Source: Methylobacterium sp. FF17
GTDB taxonomy: Bacteria; Pseudomonadota; Alphaproteobacteria; Rhizobiales; Beijerinckiaceae
DNA length: 64,000 bases
Assembly: GCF_025813715.1 (NCBI RefSeq)
Contig: NZ_CP107532.1
Coordinates: 2,542,001-2,606,000 of the forward strand
Direction of reading: 5' to 3'
The position numbers and the translations under genes were made by a program. The notes beneath the pieces were generated by a model, which saw only the letters and a list, made by a program, of their open reading frames with translations, was not told the origin of the DNA and did not search any database. Of the stretch, positions 1-7,832 are shown piece by piece; position 1 is the stretch's first letter; the number at the start of each line of letters is the position of its first letter.

Positions 1-302
1 CGCTCCACCTGCGCGTCGAGGTCGCGGTCGGCGATGTCGTTGTAGGTCGAGCCCGCTCCCCGCATGGCGACCGCGCCGACGAAGAACAGCGCGAGATGGG
101 CGGGATCGGGATAAGCCGCGCCCGAGGCGATGGCGGCCAGCGCCGCCGACCACCAGCAGGGCAGCAGGAGCAGCCACCAGCCGATGGGCCGGTCGATGCG
201 CGCCAGGCGCAGGTAGGGCCTTGCCCGCCGTGGGGCGAGCCGGTCGACCCAGTGTCCCGTCACGGCGTCGGCGACGCGGTGGTCGGCGTGCGGAGAACTC
301 AC
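1..302 (-). CDS. ubiA: 4-hydroxybenzoate polyprenyltransferase UbiA, N-terminal part (runs off the window)
   Basis: UbiA is an integral membrane prenyltransferase that attaches the polyprenyl tail to 4-hydroxybenzoate in ubiquinone synthesis. Reading leftward from a GTG at 302 there is an open frame to the window edge. It contains the first membrane helix (near PIGWWLLLLPCWWS) and then the family signature MRGAGSTYNDIADRDLDAQV, with the aspartate-rich Mg-diphosphate motif NDIADRD. A TGA lies in frame just upstream of the GTG, so the start cannot be much further out; a second GTG 13 codons in is the alternative. The C-terminal two thirds lie outside the window. The upstream gene at 360-842 runs the same way, and a strong hairpin separates them. 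Confidence 0.9.
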   Translation of the reverse strand, partial: MSSPHADHRVADAVTGHWVDRLAPRRARPYLRLARIDRPIGWWLLLLPCWWSAALAAIASGAAYPDPAHLALFFVGAVAMRGAGSTYNDIADRDLDAQVE

Positions 303-323
303 GCGGCCCCTCGCGGGGCCGCG
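302..323 (-). terminator. GC-rich hairpin between the 360-842 gene and ubiA
   Basis: Perfect inverted repeat CGCGGCCCC / GGGGCCGCG with a four-base loop. It lies just downstream of the minus-strand gene ending at 360 and abuts the ubiA GTG start at 302. There is no T-run, so it may act as a weak terminator or as structure occluding ubiA translation initiation. Confidence 0.5.
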
Positions 324-359
324 TCAGGCAGGACCATCAACGAGCCGTGCAGCACCGGA

Positions 360-842
360 TCAGAGCGCGCCCTGGGGCATCTTCAGGCTGCCTGTGAGGC
401 CCGGCCCGCCGAGCAGGCCGCCGCCTCCGCCGCCGTTCTGGGCCTGCGCCTTGGCCTGCGCTTCCATCTTGGAGGCCTGGGCGGCGATGCCGCAGATCTT
501 GGTGCGGATGCCGGAGACCTTGGTGTGATCGGCCTTGAAGCCCTCGGCGAAGGAATCCGGGATCGAGCACCATTCCTTGTTGGCGGAGATCCACTTCATC
601 CCGGCGACGCCGTTGGCCTGGAGCTTGCCGAACAGGGCGCAGGCCTCGGCGGGCGTCATCTTCTTCTTCGAGTTCGACGCGGAGTTGGCCTTGGCGACGA
701 GGTCCTTGCGGTCCTGAAGCGTCTGCTGGATCTCGCCGCATTGAGCGGATTGCGCGAAGGCCTGGCCGCTGACGAGGAAGGCCTGGCCGCCGAAGAGGGC
801 GGTGCTGACGACGGCCAGGGCCGCCACGGTCTTGAACGACAT
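360..842 (-). CDS. exported protein of unknown function with Gly-rich tail
   Basis: 160 aa. It begins with a signal-peptide-like stretch (MSFKTVAALAVVSTALFGGQ, hydrophobic to about residue 29, likely AFA cleavage). A mature region of about 100 residues follows with four cysteines (QCGEIQ, ACALF, EWCSI, KICGI), suggesting two disulfides, and then a helical MEAQAKAQAQ stretch and a run of glycines. I recognise no named domain. The conserved cysteines and the Sec signal suggest a periplasmic protein. It is transcribed toward ubiA but separated from it by a hairpin, so probably forms its own unit. Confidence 0.75.
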   Translation of the reverse strand: MSFKTVAALAVVSTALFGGQAFLVSGQAFAQSAQCGEIQQTLQDRKDLVAKANSASNSKKKMTPAEACALFGKLQANGVAGMKWISANKEWCSIPDSFAEGFKADHTKVSGIRTKICGIAAQASKMEAQAKAQAQNGGGGGGLLGGPGLTGSLKMPQGAL

Positions 843-1128
843 GCCTTGTGTTCCTTTTCCCCGACCTGCGCCCGGCGGGCGGAGCCGGTCGTGGCTTGCG
901 GATTATTTCCGATTCGCGTCGGAGCGCGCCCGCTCGCGTCGCGCGGTCCGTACCTGATTCCCGTTTCGGCATAGGAATGTGGCGTCTTTCAAGCCGCAAA
1001 CGCCCGGGCGCGATCGTATGGGGATTCGTAACGCAATATGAGCCGGTGTTGCCGTTCCGCATCGGGTCCGAGGCGAGGGCGCGGCGGCCGCGTTGACAGG
1101 GCCGGTGCGGCACGCGACCACCCGGGGC

Positions 1129-1878
1129 ATGGCCGCCTACGATTTCACCGCCCCCCGCCTCCATGTCGAGGCCGACCTCGCGTCCGGGACGACGCTGCCC
1201 CTCGACAGGGCCCAGGCGAACTATCTCCTGAACGTCCTGCGGCGGGGCCCCGCCGATCCGGTCCTGCTCTTCAACGGGCGGGATGGGGAGTGGCGGGCGG
1301 AGATCGCGCCCACCGGCCGCAAAGGCGCCGACCTCGTCGTGCGCGAGCGCACACGCCAGCAGCCCCCGCGCCCGGACCTGCATTACCTGTTCGCGCCCCT
1401 CAAGACCGCCCGGCTCGACTACATGGCGCAGAAGGCGGTGGAGATGGGAGCCGGCACCCTGCGGCCGGTCTTCACGCGTTACACGCAAGGCGAGCGGCTG
1501 AACGCCGACCGCCTGCGCGCCAACGCGGTGGAGGCGGCCGAACAATGCGGCATCCTGAGTCTTCCGGACTTCCCCGAACCGGCCAAGCTCCCGGCGGCCC
1601 TGGCCGAGCTCAACCCGTTGCGTCTGCTGGTGTTCTGCGACGAGGACGCGCCCATCGCCGATCCCGTTCTCGCCCTGCGACGCGCGGCCGGCGAGGCCAC
1701 GCCGCCGCTGGCGGTGCTGGTGGGGCCGGAGGGCGGTTTCGCGCCGGAGGAGCGCGCGCTGATCCTCGCCCGCCCGAACACCGTGGCCCTGTCGCTCGGC
1801 CCCCGCATCCTGCGCGCCGATACGGCGGCCGTGGCCGTGCTGGCCCTGGTGCAGGCGGTGCTTGGGGACGCCCGGTGA
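1129..1878 (+). CDS. rsmE: 16S rRNA (uracil1498-N3)-methyltransferase RsmE
   Basis: 249 aa SPOUT-family methyltransferase that N3-methylates U1498 of 16S rRNA, a late modification on the 30S subunit. The N-terminal PUA-like part (YLLNVLRRGPADPVLLFNG) is followed by the SPOUT knot with VLVGPEGGFAPEE and LSLGPRILRADTAAV, the SAM-binding loops typical of RsmE. The ATG at 1129 (MAAYDFTAPRLHVEA) is preferred over an upstream TTG because family members begin just before the RLHVEA strand. It is followed after 125 bp by glutamate-cysteine ligase in the same orientation, a pairing common in Methylobacterium-like genomes (from memory). Confidence 0.93.
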   Translation: MAAYDFTAPRLHVEADLASGTTLPLDRAQANYLLNVLRRGPADPVLLFNGRDGEWRAEIAPTGRKGADLVVRERTRQQPPRPDLHYLFAPLKTARLDYMAQKAVEMGAGTLRPVFTRYTQGERLNADRLRANAVEAAEQCGILSLPDFPEPAKLPAALAELNPLRLLVFCDEDAPIADPVLALRRAAGEATPPLAVLVGPEGGFAPEERALILARPNTVALSLGPRILRADTAAVAVLALVQAVLGDAR

Positions 1879-2003
1879 GGCGACGGAACCCCGCGTTGTT
1901 CGCGCACGTCCCCTGGCCTATGAGGCTCCACATCCCGAAAGGGGCCACGCCGCTGCGGTCCGGTGCGCCTCTCCGCTGAACGACCTTCGATACGAGGCAG
2001 CGC

Positions 2004-3371
2004 ATGGCGCGCGATACGTCCGACACGACGCCCCTGACGACGCGAGACGAACTCATCGCGTGGTTCGCGGAAGGCGAGAAGCCGCGCGAGCGCTTCGCGA
2101 TCGGCACCGAACACGAGAAGGTGCCCTTCTACCGGGACGGGCACCGCCCTGTCCCGTATGCCGGGCCGAACGGCATCCGGGCCCTGCTCGAGGGCGTGGC
2201 GCGGGAGACCGGGTGGGAACCGATCGAGGATGCGGGTCACCTCATCGGGCTCGCCGGTTCCGAGGGCGGGGCGATCTCCCTGGAGCCCGGCGGACAGTTC
2301 GAACTCTCCGGCGCACCTCTGCCAAACGTCCACGCGACCGCCGACGAACTGCGCGCGCATCTGGAGGCCACGGCGCGGGTCGCCGACGCCCTCGGTATCG
2401 GCTTCCTCGACCTCGGCATGAGTCCGAAATGGACCCAGGCCGAGACGCCCGTGATGCCGAAGAGCCGCTACAAGATCATGGCCGGCTACATGCCGAAGGT
2501 CGGCACCCTCGGCCTCGACATGATGCTGCGCACTGCCACGGTACAGGTGAACCTGGATTTCTCCTCCGAGGCCGACATGGCCGCCAAGATGCGCGTCGCG
2601 CTGGCGCTGCAGCCGGTCGCCACCGCGCTCTTCGCCAACTCGCCCTTCACGGATGGACGGCCGAACGGGTTTCTCTCCCGGCGCTCCGAGATCTGGCGCG
2701 ACACCGATGGGGACCGCACCGGCATGCTGCCGCGCGCCTTTGAGCCGGGCTTCGGCTACGAGGCCTACGTCGACTGGCTGCTCGACATGCCGATGTACTT
2801 CGTCAAGCGTGGCGAGACCTACCACGACGTCTCCGGTGCCTCGTTCCGGGACCTCATGGCGGGGCGCCTCGCCGCCCTGCCGGGCGAGCGGGCCACGGTC
2901 TCGGACTGGGCGAACCACGCCTCGACCGCCTTCCCGGAGGTGCGGCTCAAGCGCTTCATCGAGATGCGCGGCTCCGATGTCGGCGGGCCGGCGATGATCG
3001 CCGCGCAGGCCGCCTTCTGGGTCGGTCTCCTCTACGATCCCGCGTCCCTCGATGCGGCCTGGGACATCGTGAAGGGCTGGAATACCTGCGACCGCGAGAG
3101 CCTGCGCGCTACCGTGCCGCGCCTCGGCCTCGCCGCGCGCATCGCCGGCCGCCCCCTCGGCGCCGTGGCCGCCGAAGCCCTCACCATTGCCCGCGCGGGG
3201 CTTGCCGCCCGCGCACGGCGCGACGCCCAGGGGCGGGACGAGACGCGGTTCCTGCAGCCGCTGGAAGCCATCGTGGCCGCCGGCCGATCCCTCGCGGAGG
3301 AGCGCCTCGCCGATTACGAGGGGCCCTGGAAGCGTTCGGTGGAGCCGGCCTTCACGCACTGCATCTTCTAG
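2004..3371 (+). CDS. gshA: glutamate-cysteine ligase (GCS2-type)
   Basis: 455 aa cytosolic ligase forming gamma-glutamylcysteine from glutamate, cysteine and ATP, the first step of glutathione synthesis. It belongs to the plant/alphaproteobacterial type rather than the E. coli type: FAIGTEHEKVPFYR near the N-terminus, SLEPGGQFELSGAP (the substrate/ATP glycine-rich segment), then MSPKWTQAETPVMPKSRYKIM, VQVNLDFSSEADM and FIEMRGSDVGGP. Length matches that family. Glutathione is central to formaldehyde detoxification and redox control in methylotrophs. The start codon follows ACGAGGCAGCGC, a plausible ribosome site. Confidence 0.95.
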   Translation: MARDTSDTTPLTTRDELIAWFAEGEKPRERFAIGTEHEKVPFYRDGHRPVPYAGPNGIRALLEGVARETGWEPIEDAGHLIGLAGSEGGAISLEPGGQFELSGAPLPNVHATADELRAHLEATARVADALGIGFLDLGMSPKWTQAETPVMPKSRYKIMAGYMPKVGTLGLDMMLRTATVQVNLDFSSEADMAAKMRVALALQPVATALFANSPFTDGRPNGFLSRRSEIWRDTDGDRTGMLPRAFEPGFGYEAYVDWLLDMPMYFVKRGETYHDVSGASFRDLMAGRLAALPGERATVSDWANHASTAFPEVRLKRFIEMRGSDVGGPAMIAAQAAFWVGLLYDPASLDAAWDIVKGWNTCDRESLRATVPRLGLAARIAGRPLGAVAAEALTIARAGLAARARRDAQGRDETRFLQPLEAIVAAGRSLAEERLADYEGPWKRSVEPAFTHCIF

Positions 3372-3540
3372 GCTCTTGCGGCGCCGGCCCTCCCTCGGAT
3401 CTCCGGGGACAAGGCGCCCCGTCACCGCCGAATGTGCTTGATCGCACCCGTTCTCCAGGCTTGACTGTGGCGGCTCTGGAACGGATCGCCACCTCCGCCG
3501 TTTCCAGGGATATCGCAACCCTGTGACGGAGAACGCTCGC

Positions 3541-3966
3541 ATGACGCGCATCTTGTCCCTCGCCCTCGCGGGCGTCACCGCCGTCGGCCTCTCGGCCGGT
3601 TCCTTCACCGCGGCGCAGGCCGCGCCGCTGCCGGCCCTGGGCGCCGCGCAGGTGAGCGGCGGCAACGCGAACGTCGAGAACGTCCGCTATCGCGGCGGCT
3701 ACGGCTACGGCCGGGGCTACTACGGCGGTTACCGCCGTGGTCCCGGCATCGGCGGTGCGCTGGCGGCCGGCGCGGCCCTCGGCATCATCGGCGGCGCCAT
3801 CGCGGCCAGCCAGGCGCCCCGCTACGGCTATTACGACCGTGGCTACGGCTACTACGACCGCGGCTACGCGGGCGTCGGGTATGGCGGCTACGGCGCCCCG
3901 GCCTATGGCTACTACAGCGCCCCGGCCTATGGGTACGGCTACCCGGCCTACGGCTACGGATACTGA
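3541..3966 (+). CDS. small exported Gly/Tyr-rich protein
   Basis: 141 aa from the ATG at 3541, which opens a clean Sec signal (MTRILSLALAGVTAVGLSAG, likely cleavage after AAQA). The ORF can be extended six codons upstream, but the signal argues for this start. The mature part has RYRGGYGYGRGYYGGYRRGP, a Gly/Ala membrane-like stretch (ALAAGAALGIIGGAIAASQA), then Gly-Tyr-Ala-Pro repeats to the end. Such low-complexity proteins are frequent in Rhizobiales cell envelopes, with no established function. A strong terminator follows. Confidence 0.8.
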   Translation: MTRILSLALAGVTAVGLSAGSFTAAQAAPLPALGAAQVSGGNANVENVRYRGGYGYGRGYYGGYRRGPGIGGALAAGAALGIIGGAIAASQAPRYGYYDRGYGYYDRGYAGVGYGGYGAPAYGYYSAPAYGYGYPAYGYGY

Positions 3967-3976
3967 ACCCTATCAT

Positions 3977-3998
3977 CCCGGCGCCGAAGGGCGCCGGG
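3977..3998 (+). terminator. hairpin terminator after the Gly/Tyr-rich gene
   Basis: Perfect 9 bp stem CCCGGCGCC / GGCGCCGGG with GAAG loop, starting 11 bp past the stop codon. Confidence 0.65.
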
Positions 3999-4013
3999 AA
4001 CTCACCGACAGCC

Positions 4014-4049
4014 ATCCCGTCACCGGTTCACGCCGGGGGCGGGATTTTT
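4014..4049 (+). terminator. second terminator with T-run
   Basis: Imperfect hairpin with outer arms ATCCCG / CGGGAT and inner CCGG / CCGG, followed by five Ts. It sits between the Gly/Tyr-rich gene and the TusA-like gene and looks like a classic intrinsic terminator in tandem with the 3977 hairpin. Confidence 0.6.
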
Positions 4050-4095
4050 CGTTATGGTGGGGGCACGGCGGTGCGAAGCGGGGAGCGGAGGGGGG

Positions 4096-4359
4096 ATGAC
4101 GGACGAGTCGGAGACGCATCTCGACCTCAGCGGATTGAAATGCCCGCTGCCGACCCTGCGCACGCGCAAGGCTCTGCGCGTCCTGGCACCCGGCGCTCTG
4201 CTCACCGTGACCTGCACCGATCCGATGGCGGCCATCGACATCCCCAACCTCGTGCGCGAGGCCGGCGACGAACTGGTGCGCCAGGAGCGCATCGCCGCGA
4301 CCTTGTCCTTCACAATCCGTAAGGCCGTGGCCGAAATCCCGCACCCCTCGCCTCATTGA
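4096..4359 (+). CDS. TusA-family sulfur carrier-like protein
   Basis: 87 aa. The TusA/SirA signature is LDLSGLKCPLPTLRTRKAL, with the conserved Cys-Pro pair (CPLP) that carries persulfide sulfur in TusA; the second half (LTVTCTDPMAAIDIPNLV) completes the small alpha/beta fold. The ATG at 4096 follows GGAGGGGGG, a strong ribosome site. TusA proteins pass sulfur for tRNA thiolation, molybdopterin synthesis or sulfur oxidation; nothing nearby specifies which. It could feed the Nudix-containing downstream unit but no functional tie is evident. Confidence 0.85.
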   Translation: MTDESETHLDLSGLKCPLPTLRTRKALRVLAPGALLTVTCTDPMAAIDIPNLVREAGDELVRQERIAATLSFTIRKAVAEIPHPSPH

Positions 4360-4430
4360 TGCGACAAGGCGCTGCTAGTGCCCCGCTGTCTTGGCTGCCC
4401 TGGTGGTGGCGGCCGCAGGGGGAGAGCAGC

Positions 4431-5003
4431 ATGGCGCCGATCATCCGCGGCACCCGGATCGTGCATGATGGCTGGAGCCGGTTCCTCGTCGCCGAGGTGA
4501 CGATGACCGACGGAACCCGGCTCGCGCGCGAGATCGAGGATCACGGACGCGCCGTCGCGGTCCTGCCCTACGATCCGGTCCGCCGGGTGGCGCTCCTCGT
4601 GGAGCAGTTCCGCACTCCGGCCTTCTACGCCGCCGGCATCACGCAGGTGCTGGAGGTCCCTGCCGGACTCCTCGACGAATCGGAGCCGGAGGACGGTGCG
4701 CGCCGCGAAGCCTACGAGGAGACGGGGGTCCGCCTCGGGGCCCTGGAACCCGTGACCTGCGGCTGGAGCATGCCGGGCATCTCCACCGAGCAGATGGACC
4801 TCTACCTCGCTCCCTACGCGGCGACGGATCGGACAGGGCCGGGCGGCGGATTGGCCGAGGAGCACGAGGCCATCACCGTGCGGGAGATACCGCTGTCCGA
4901 GCTCGCGCGCCTAAGCGACCGGGGCGAACTCACGGACCTGAAGTCCCTGGTCCTCGTCCTCACCCTGCGCCTGCGGCGCCCCGAGCTGTTCATGGCGGCC
5001 TGA
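4431..5003 (+). CDS. Nudix hydrolase, NudK/ADP-ribose pyrophosphatase-like
   Basis: 190 aa Mg-dependent pyrophosphohydrolase. The Nudix box runs from GLLDESEPEDGARREAYEET to GV, with the catalytic RE..EE core. The spacing between the first Glu and RE is one residue shorter than the consensus; from memory this is also seen in the GDP-mannose hydrolase NudK, so a nucleoside-diphosphate-sugar substrate is possible. The upstream beta-strand region VLPYDPVRRVALLVEQFRTP is typical of ADP-ribose/GDP-mannose pyrophosphatases. The ATG at 4431 follows GGAGAGCAGC; earlier ATGs give an unconserved Trp-rich leader. It lies beside a polysaccharide cluster, which weakly favours a nucleotide sugar. Confidence 0.85.
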   Translation: MAPIIRGTRIVHDGWSRFLVAEVTMTDGTRLAREIEDHGRAVAVLPYDPVRRVALLVEQFRTPAFYAAGITQVLEVPAGLLDESEPEDGARREAYEETGVRLGALEPVTCGWSMPGISTEQMDLYLAPYAATDRTGPGGGLAEEHEAITVREIPLSELARLSDRGELTDLKSLVLVLTLRLRRPELFMAA

Positions 5004-5010
5004 ACCGCCC

Positions 5011-5805
5011 TCAGGACGAGCCGGGTGTGCCGCGTCGCGGCTCGCCGGTGACCACGGCCTTGCGCCGCCGGTCGCGCAGGGCCCTGAGCGCGATCCCCAA
5101 CAGACGCCAGGAGCGCAGGAAGTAGCGGCCGAACAGCCGTCGCGGCGCGTGCAGGAACCGGAAGAACCATTCCATTCCGATGCGCTGCATGAAGAGGGGT
5201 GCGCGCGGCACGAGGCCGGCGGCGACGTTCAGGGCTTCCCCGACCGCAAGGACCACCGGCCCGCCCAGGGCCGCCCCCTGACGGGTGACCCAGATCTCGG
5301 AACGCGGCGCACCGACGCCGAGGACGAGCAGCGTGGTGCCGTGCCGGCGGATGGCCCCGGCGAGTTGCTCTCCGTAAGCCTCGTCTTCCTCGAAGCCGAA
5401 GGGCGGTACCGTTACGGCGACGGCGTCGCGCTCGAGGCCCGCCGCGACGAGGCGCTCGACGAAGTAGTCGCCGACCGCCGGGATCGCGCAGACGAGGAAG
5501 ATCCGCTGTCCCGCGGGCCAGGGGGCGGCCATGGCGGCGGCGATGAGGTCGTGGCCGGTCACGCGCACCACCTCGCGGGCCCCACGCAGGCGCGCGAGCC
5601 AGACCAGGGGCATCCCGTCGAGGGTCCGGGCCACCGCCGCGTCATAGGCCTCGCGGAAGGCCGCGTTGTCCGCGAGCGTGACGACGTGGTCGAGGTTGGC
5701 GGTGACGATGAGGCGGGGCCGCGTCGGCGGATGCGCCGCGGCGAGGCGCAGGAGGTCGGCCGCGCGTCCCGGCGTGAAGGCGATGTCGAACAGGCGGATG
5801 CTCAT
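5011..5805 (-). CDS. WecG/TagA/CpsF-family glycosyltransferase (GT26)
   Basis: 264 aa. The family transfers N-acetylmannosaminuronate or ManNAc-like sugars from UDP-sugar to a lipid-linked acceptor at the inner membrane. Motifs seen: TANLDHVVTLADNAAFREAY, ARTLDGMPLVWLARL (DGMP motif), VTGHDL, and LLVLGVGAPRSEIWVTRQ, the equivalent of the usual GxGxPxQExW. An Arg-rich C-terminal tail (RRLFGRYFLRSWRLL) resembles the membrane-binding tail of TagA. The ATG at 5805 was chosen because family similarity begins at once; in-frame starts exist upstream. It is the last gene of the minus-strand polysaccharide set. Confidence 0.88.
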   Translation of the reverse strand: MSIRLFDIAFTPGRAADLLRLAAAHPPTRPRLIVTANLDHVVTLADNAAFREAYDAAVARTLDGMPLVWLARLRGAREVVRVTGHDLIAAAMAAPWPAGQRIFLVCAIPAVGDYFVERLVAAGLERDAVAVTVPPFGFEEDEAYGEQLAGAIRRHGTTLLVLGVGAPRSEIWVTRQGAALGGPVVLAVGEALNVAAGLVPRAPLFMQRIGMEWFFRFLHAPRRLFGRYFLRSWRLLGIALRALRDRRRKAVVTGEPRRGTPGSS

Positions 5806-5976
5806 GCGCGCCTCGCAGGCGAGGCGTTCCCATCCGGTGACATGACGCGGTGCCCTTCCGATCCCATGACGCTCCTGCCGCGGGGAATGACCCCGGTGGT
5901 ACGGCAAAGGTTCCCTGGCCGATCCCATAGGCAGGGTCGGGTGGCAACACTCCGGGGCGGATTGTCCCGGGGACCG

Positions 5977-7455
5977 TCAGGCATCGAGGGCCCGGAAGCT
6001 GCGCGCGCCTTTTGCGCTGGTGGGGATCGGACGTGCGGGTGCACGCTGGTCGCGCCGGGACCCGAGCAGCAGTGCGAGGCCCGCCCCGAGGGCCAGGCCC
6101 ACCACCAGGGCGAGAGGCAGGACTACCTTCGGCGACGGCGGCCAGGTCCGCAGGCGCGGCGGCGTCGCCGAGGAGATCACCCGCACGTTGGAGCTGTTCA
6201 GGCGCTCCTGCTCGTTGGTCTCGCGCGAGCGCCGCAGGAAGGTCTCGTAGACCGAGCGGCGCGATTCGACCTCGCGCTCGAGTTCGCGCAGGCCGACATT
6301 GGCGCGGTCGTTTCCGGCCGTCTCCACCTTGGCGCGGTCCAGGCTGCGCTGCACGGCGGCCTCGCTGGCGACCGCCCGGTCGTAATCCTTCTGCGAGGTC
6401 TCGATGATCCGCTCCTTCTCGCGCTGGATCAGGCGCTGGAGGTCGCGCTGCTGGGCGTACTGCTCGGCCATGGCGGGGTGGCGCTCGCCGAGCCGGGCCG
6501 CGAGTTCGGCGGTGTTGCGCGAGAGGCCGGCATATTGCTGCCGCAGGTTCTGCATCTCCAGGGATTGCAGCATCTCGGGCAGGGCGGTGCCGGCCTCCCC
6601 GGCCCGCATGCGCCGGGCCTGTTCGAGCCGGGACCGTGCCTCGGCGGTGCGCAGGTTGGCGGTGACGAGCTGCTGGTTGAGGTCGCTGAGCTGCTGGTCG
6701 CTGAGGAGGCGGCCGCTCGTCGTCACCAGCCGGTTCGTCTCGCGGTACTGCAGCACCTTGCGCTCGGACTCCTCCACCGCCTGGCGCAGGCCGGTGAGGC
6801 GGCCGGTCAGGGCGTCCGAGGCGCGCCGCGCCGCCTCACGGCGCGCGCCCGCCTCCTCGGCGAAGTAGGCATCGGCGATGGCGTTGGCGATCCGGGCGGA
6901 TTTCTCCGGGTCCCAGGTCTGGACGTAGATGTCGATGACGAAGGTGCGCTCCGCCCGGCGCACGCCGAGCTTGAGGCGCAGGGTGTCGAGGGCGAGGTTC
7001 ACGGGGTCCCGGCTCGCGGGCGGCGTCTCCATGCCGAGGAGGGCCTTCAGCCGGATGACCAGCGGGTTGGTCGAGGGCGGCGCGACGAATTCCTCGTCGG
7101 CGCTGAGGTCGAGGCGCTCCACCACCCGGCGCAGGACGCTGTCGGACTGGATCACCCGCGCCTGGCTCTCGGCGATGGAGACCCCGCTATCGGCCTGCGG
7201 CTGGCGGTTGCTGAGGTCGTTGGCGATGACGGGCAGGTCCGCCGGATCGACCAGGATCTGGGTGTTCGCCGTATAGGTCGGGCGCGCGAGGTTGAGCAGC
7301 ACCACCGCGAGGATCACCGCGCCGAGGCCGCCGAGCAGGATGAAGGCGCTGCCCCGCCAGAGGCGCTGCAGGATCAGCCGGGCTTCGAGGCCGTCAGCCG
7401 AGCGCCGTTCCACGATGACCGGCTCGCCACTGACCCGGCTTCCGAAGTCGAACAT
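5977..7455 (-). CDS. polysaccharide chain-length determinant / GumC-like protein (Wzz domain)
   Basis: 492 aa inner-membrane co-polymerase that sets polysaccharide chain length and bridges to export. TM1 lies at about residues 35-57 (FILLGGLGAVILAVVLLNLA), then TYTANTQILVDPADLP starts the Wzz periplasmic domain. A long coiled-coil (about 200-380, rich in QREKERI and RLEQARRMR) follows, and TM2 lies near the C-terminus (VVLPLALVVGLALGAGLALL). There is no C-terminal tyrosine-kinase domain, so any kinase partner is encoded elsewhere. It is separated from WecG by 171 bp and preceded by a 377 bp region with direct repeats, which probably carries its promoter. Confidence 0.9.
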   Translation of the reverse strand: MFDFGSRVSGEPVIVERRSADGLEARLILQRLWRGSAFILLGGLGAVILAVVLLNLARPTYTANTQILVDPADLPVIANDLSNRQPQADSGVSIAESQARVIQSDSVLRRVVERLDLSADEEFVAPPSTNPLVIRLKALLGMETPPASRDPVNLALDTLRLKLGVRRAERTFVIDIYVQTWDPEKSARIANAIADAYFAEEAGARREAARRASDALTGRLTGLRQAVEESERKVLQYRETNRLVTTSGRLLSDQQLSDLNQQLVTANLRTAEARSRLEQARRMRAGEAGTALPEMLQSLEMQNLRQQYAGLSRNTAELAARLGERHPAMAEQYAQQRDLQRLIQREKERIIETSQKDYDRAVASEAAVQRSLDRAKVETAGNDRANVGLRELEREVESRRSVYETFLRRSRETNEQERLNSSNVRVISSATPPRLRTWPPSPKVVLPLALVVGLALGAGLALLLGSRRDQRAPARPIPTSAKGARSFRALDA

Positions 7456-7832
7456 CTGTGTCGTCTCCTGACTTGGCCGCCTTCAGCAATGGCTCATGGC
7501 CCTCCTGAATGCATCCGTCCCGATTCGCCTCACCCGCTGTGCCAGTTCAGGACGCGAGATCCCCGGAACGAGAGCGATGTCGTCACCTGCGCGATCTCCG
7601 TGCCAGGGACACGACCTGTCGCTGGAGATAGCCCGAATGCTTGAACCTGTCCCGTTCGTACCGGCGCTGATCTTGGCCGGTTCTTTTCCTGGCAGATGCT
7701 TTTCCTCGCACGCGCTGATTTTGGCATGACGATCGCGCGAAAGGGTAAATAGCCAGGATGCGGAGTGCTGAGAGGCCGTTTGCCGGCGCAATCGCCTGTG
7801 CACGGCGTGCGCGCCCCGCATCGCGCGTGCGG
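7456..7832. promoter_or_regulatory. intergenic control region upstream of the Wzz-like gene, with direct repeats
   Basis: No convincing gene. Two 14-mers, GCGCTGATCTTGGC (7664-7677) and GCGCTGATTTTGGC (7712-7725), differ at one base and lie 48 bp apart, each associated with a TTTTCCT tract. The region is less GC-rich than its flanks. Position and repetition suggest activator or repressor sites for the Wzz-WecG transcript. Confidence 0.45.

Noticed and set aside
5149..7644. Very long plus-strand open frame opposite the WecG and Wzz genes
   Set aside because: Antisense shadow: low-complexity, Arg/Gly/Pro-rich translation with no motif, while the minus strand encodes clear families.
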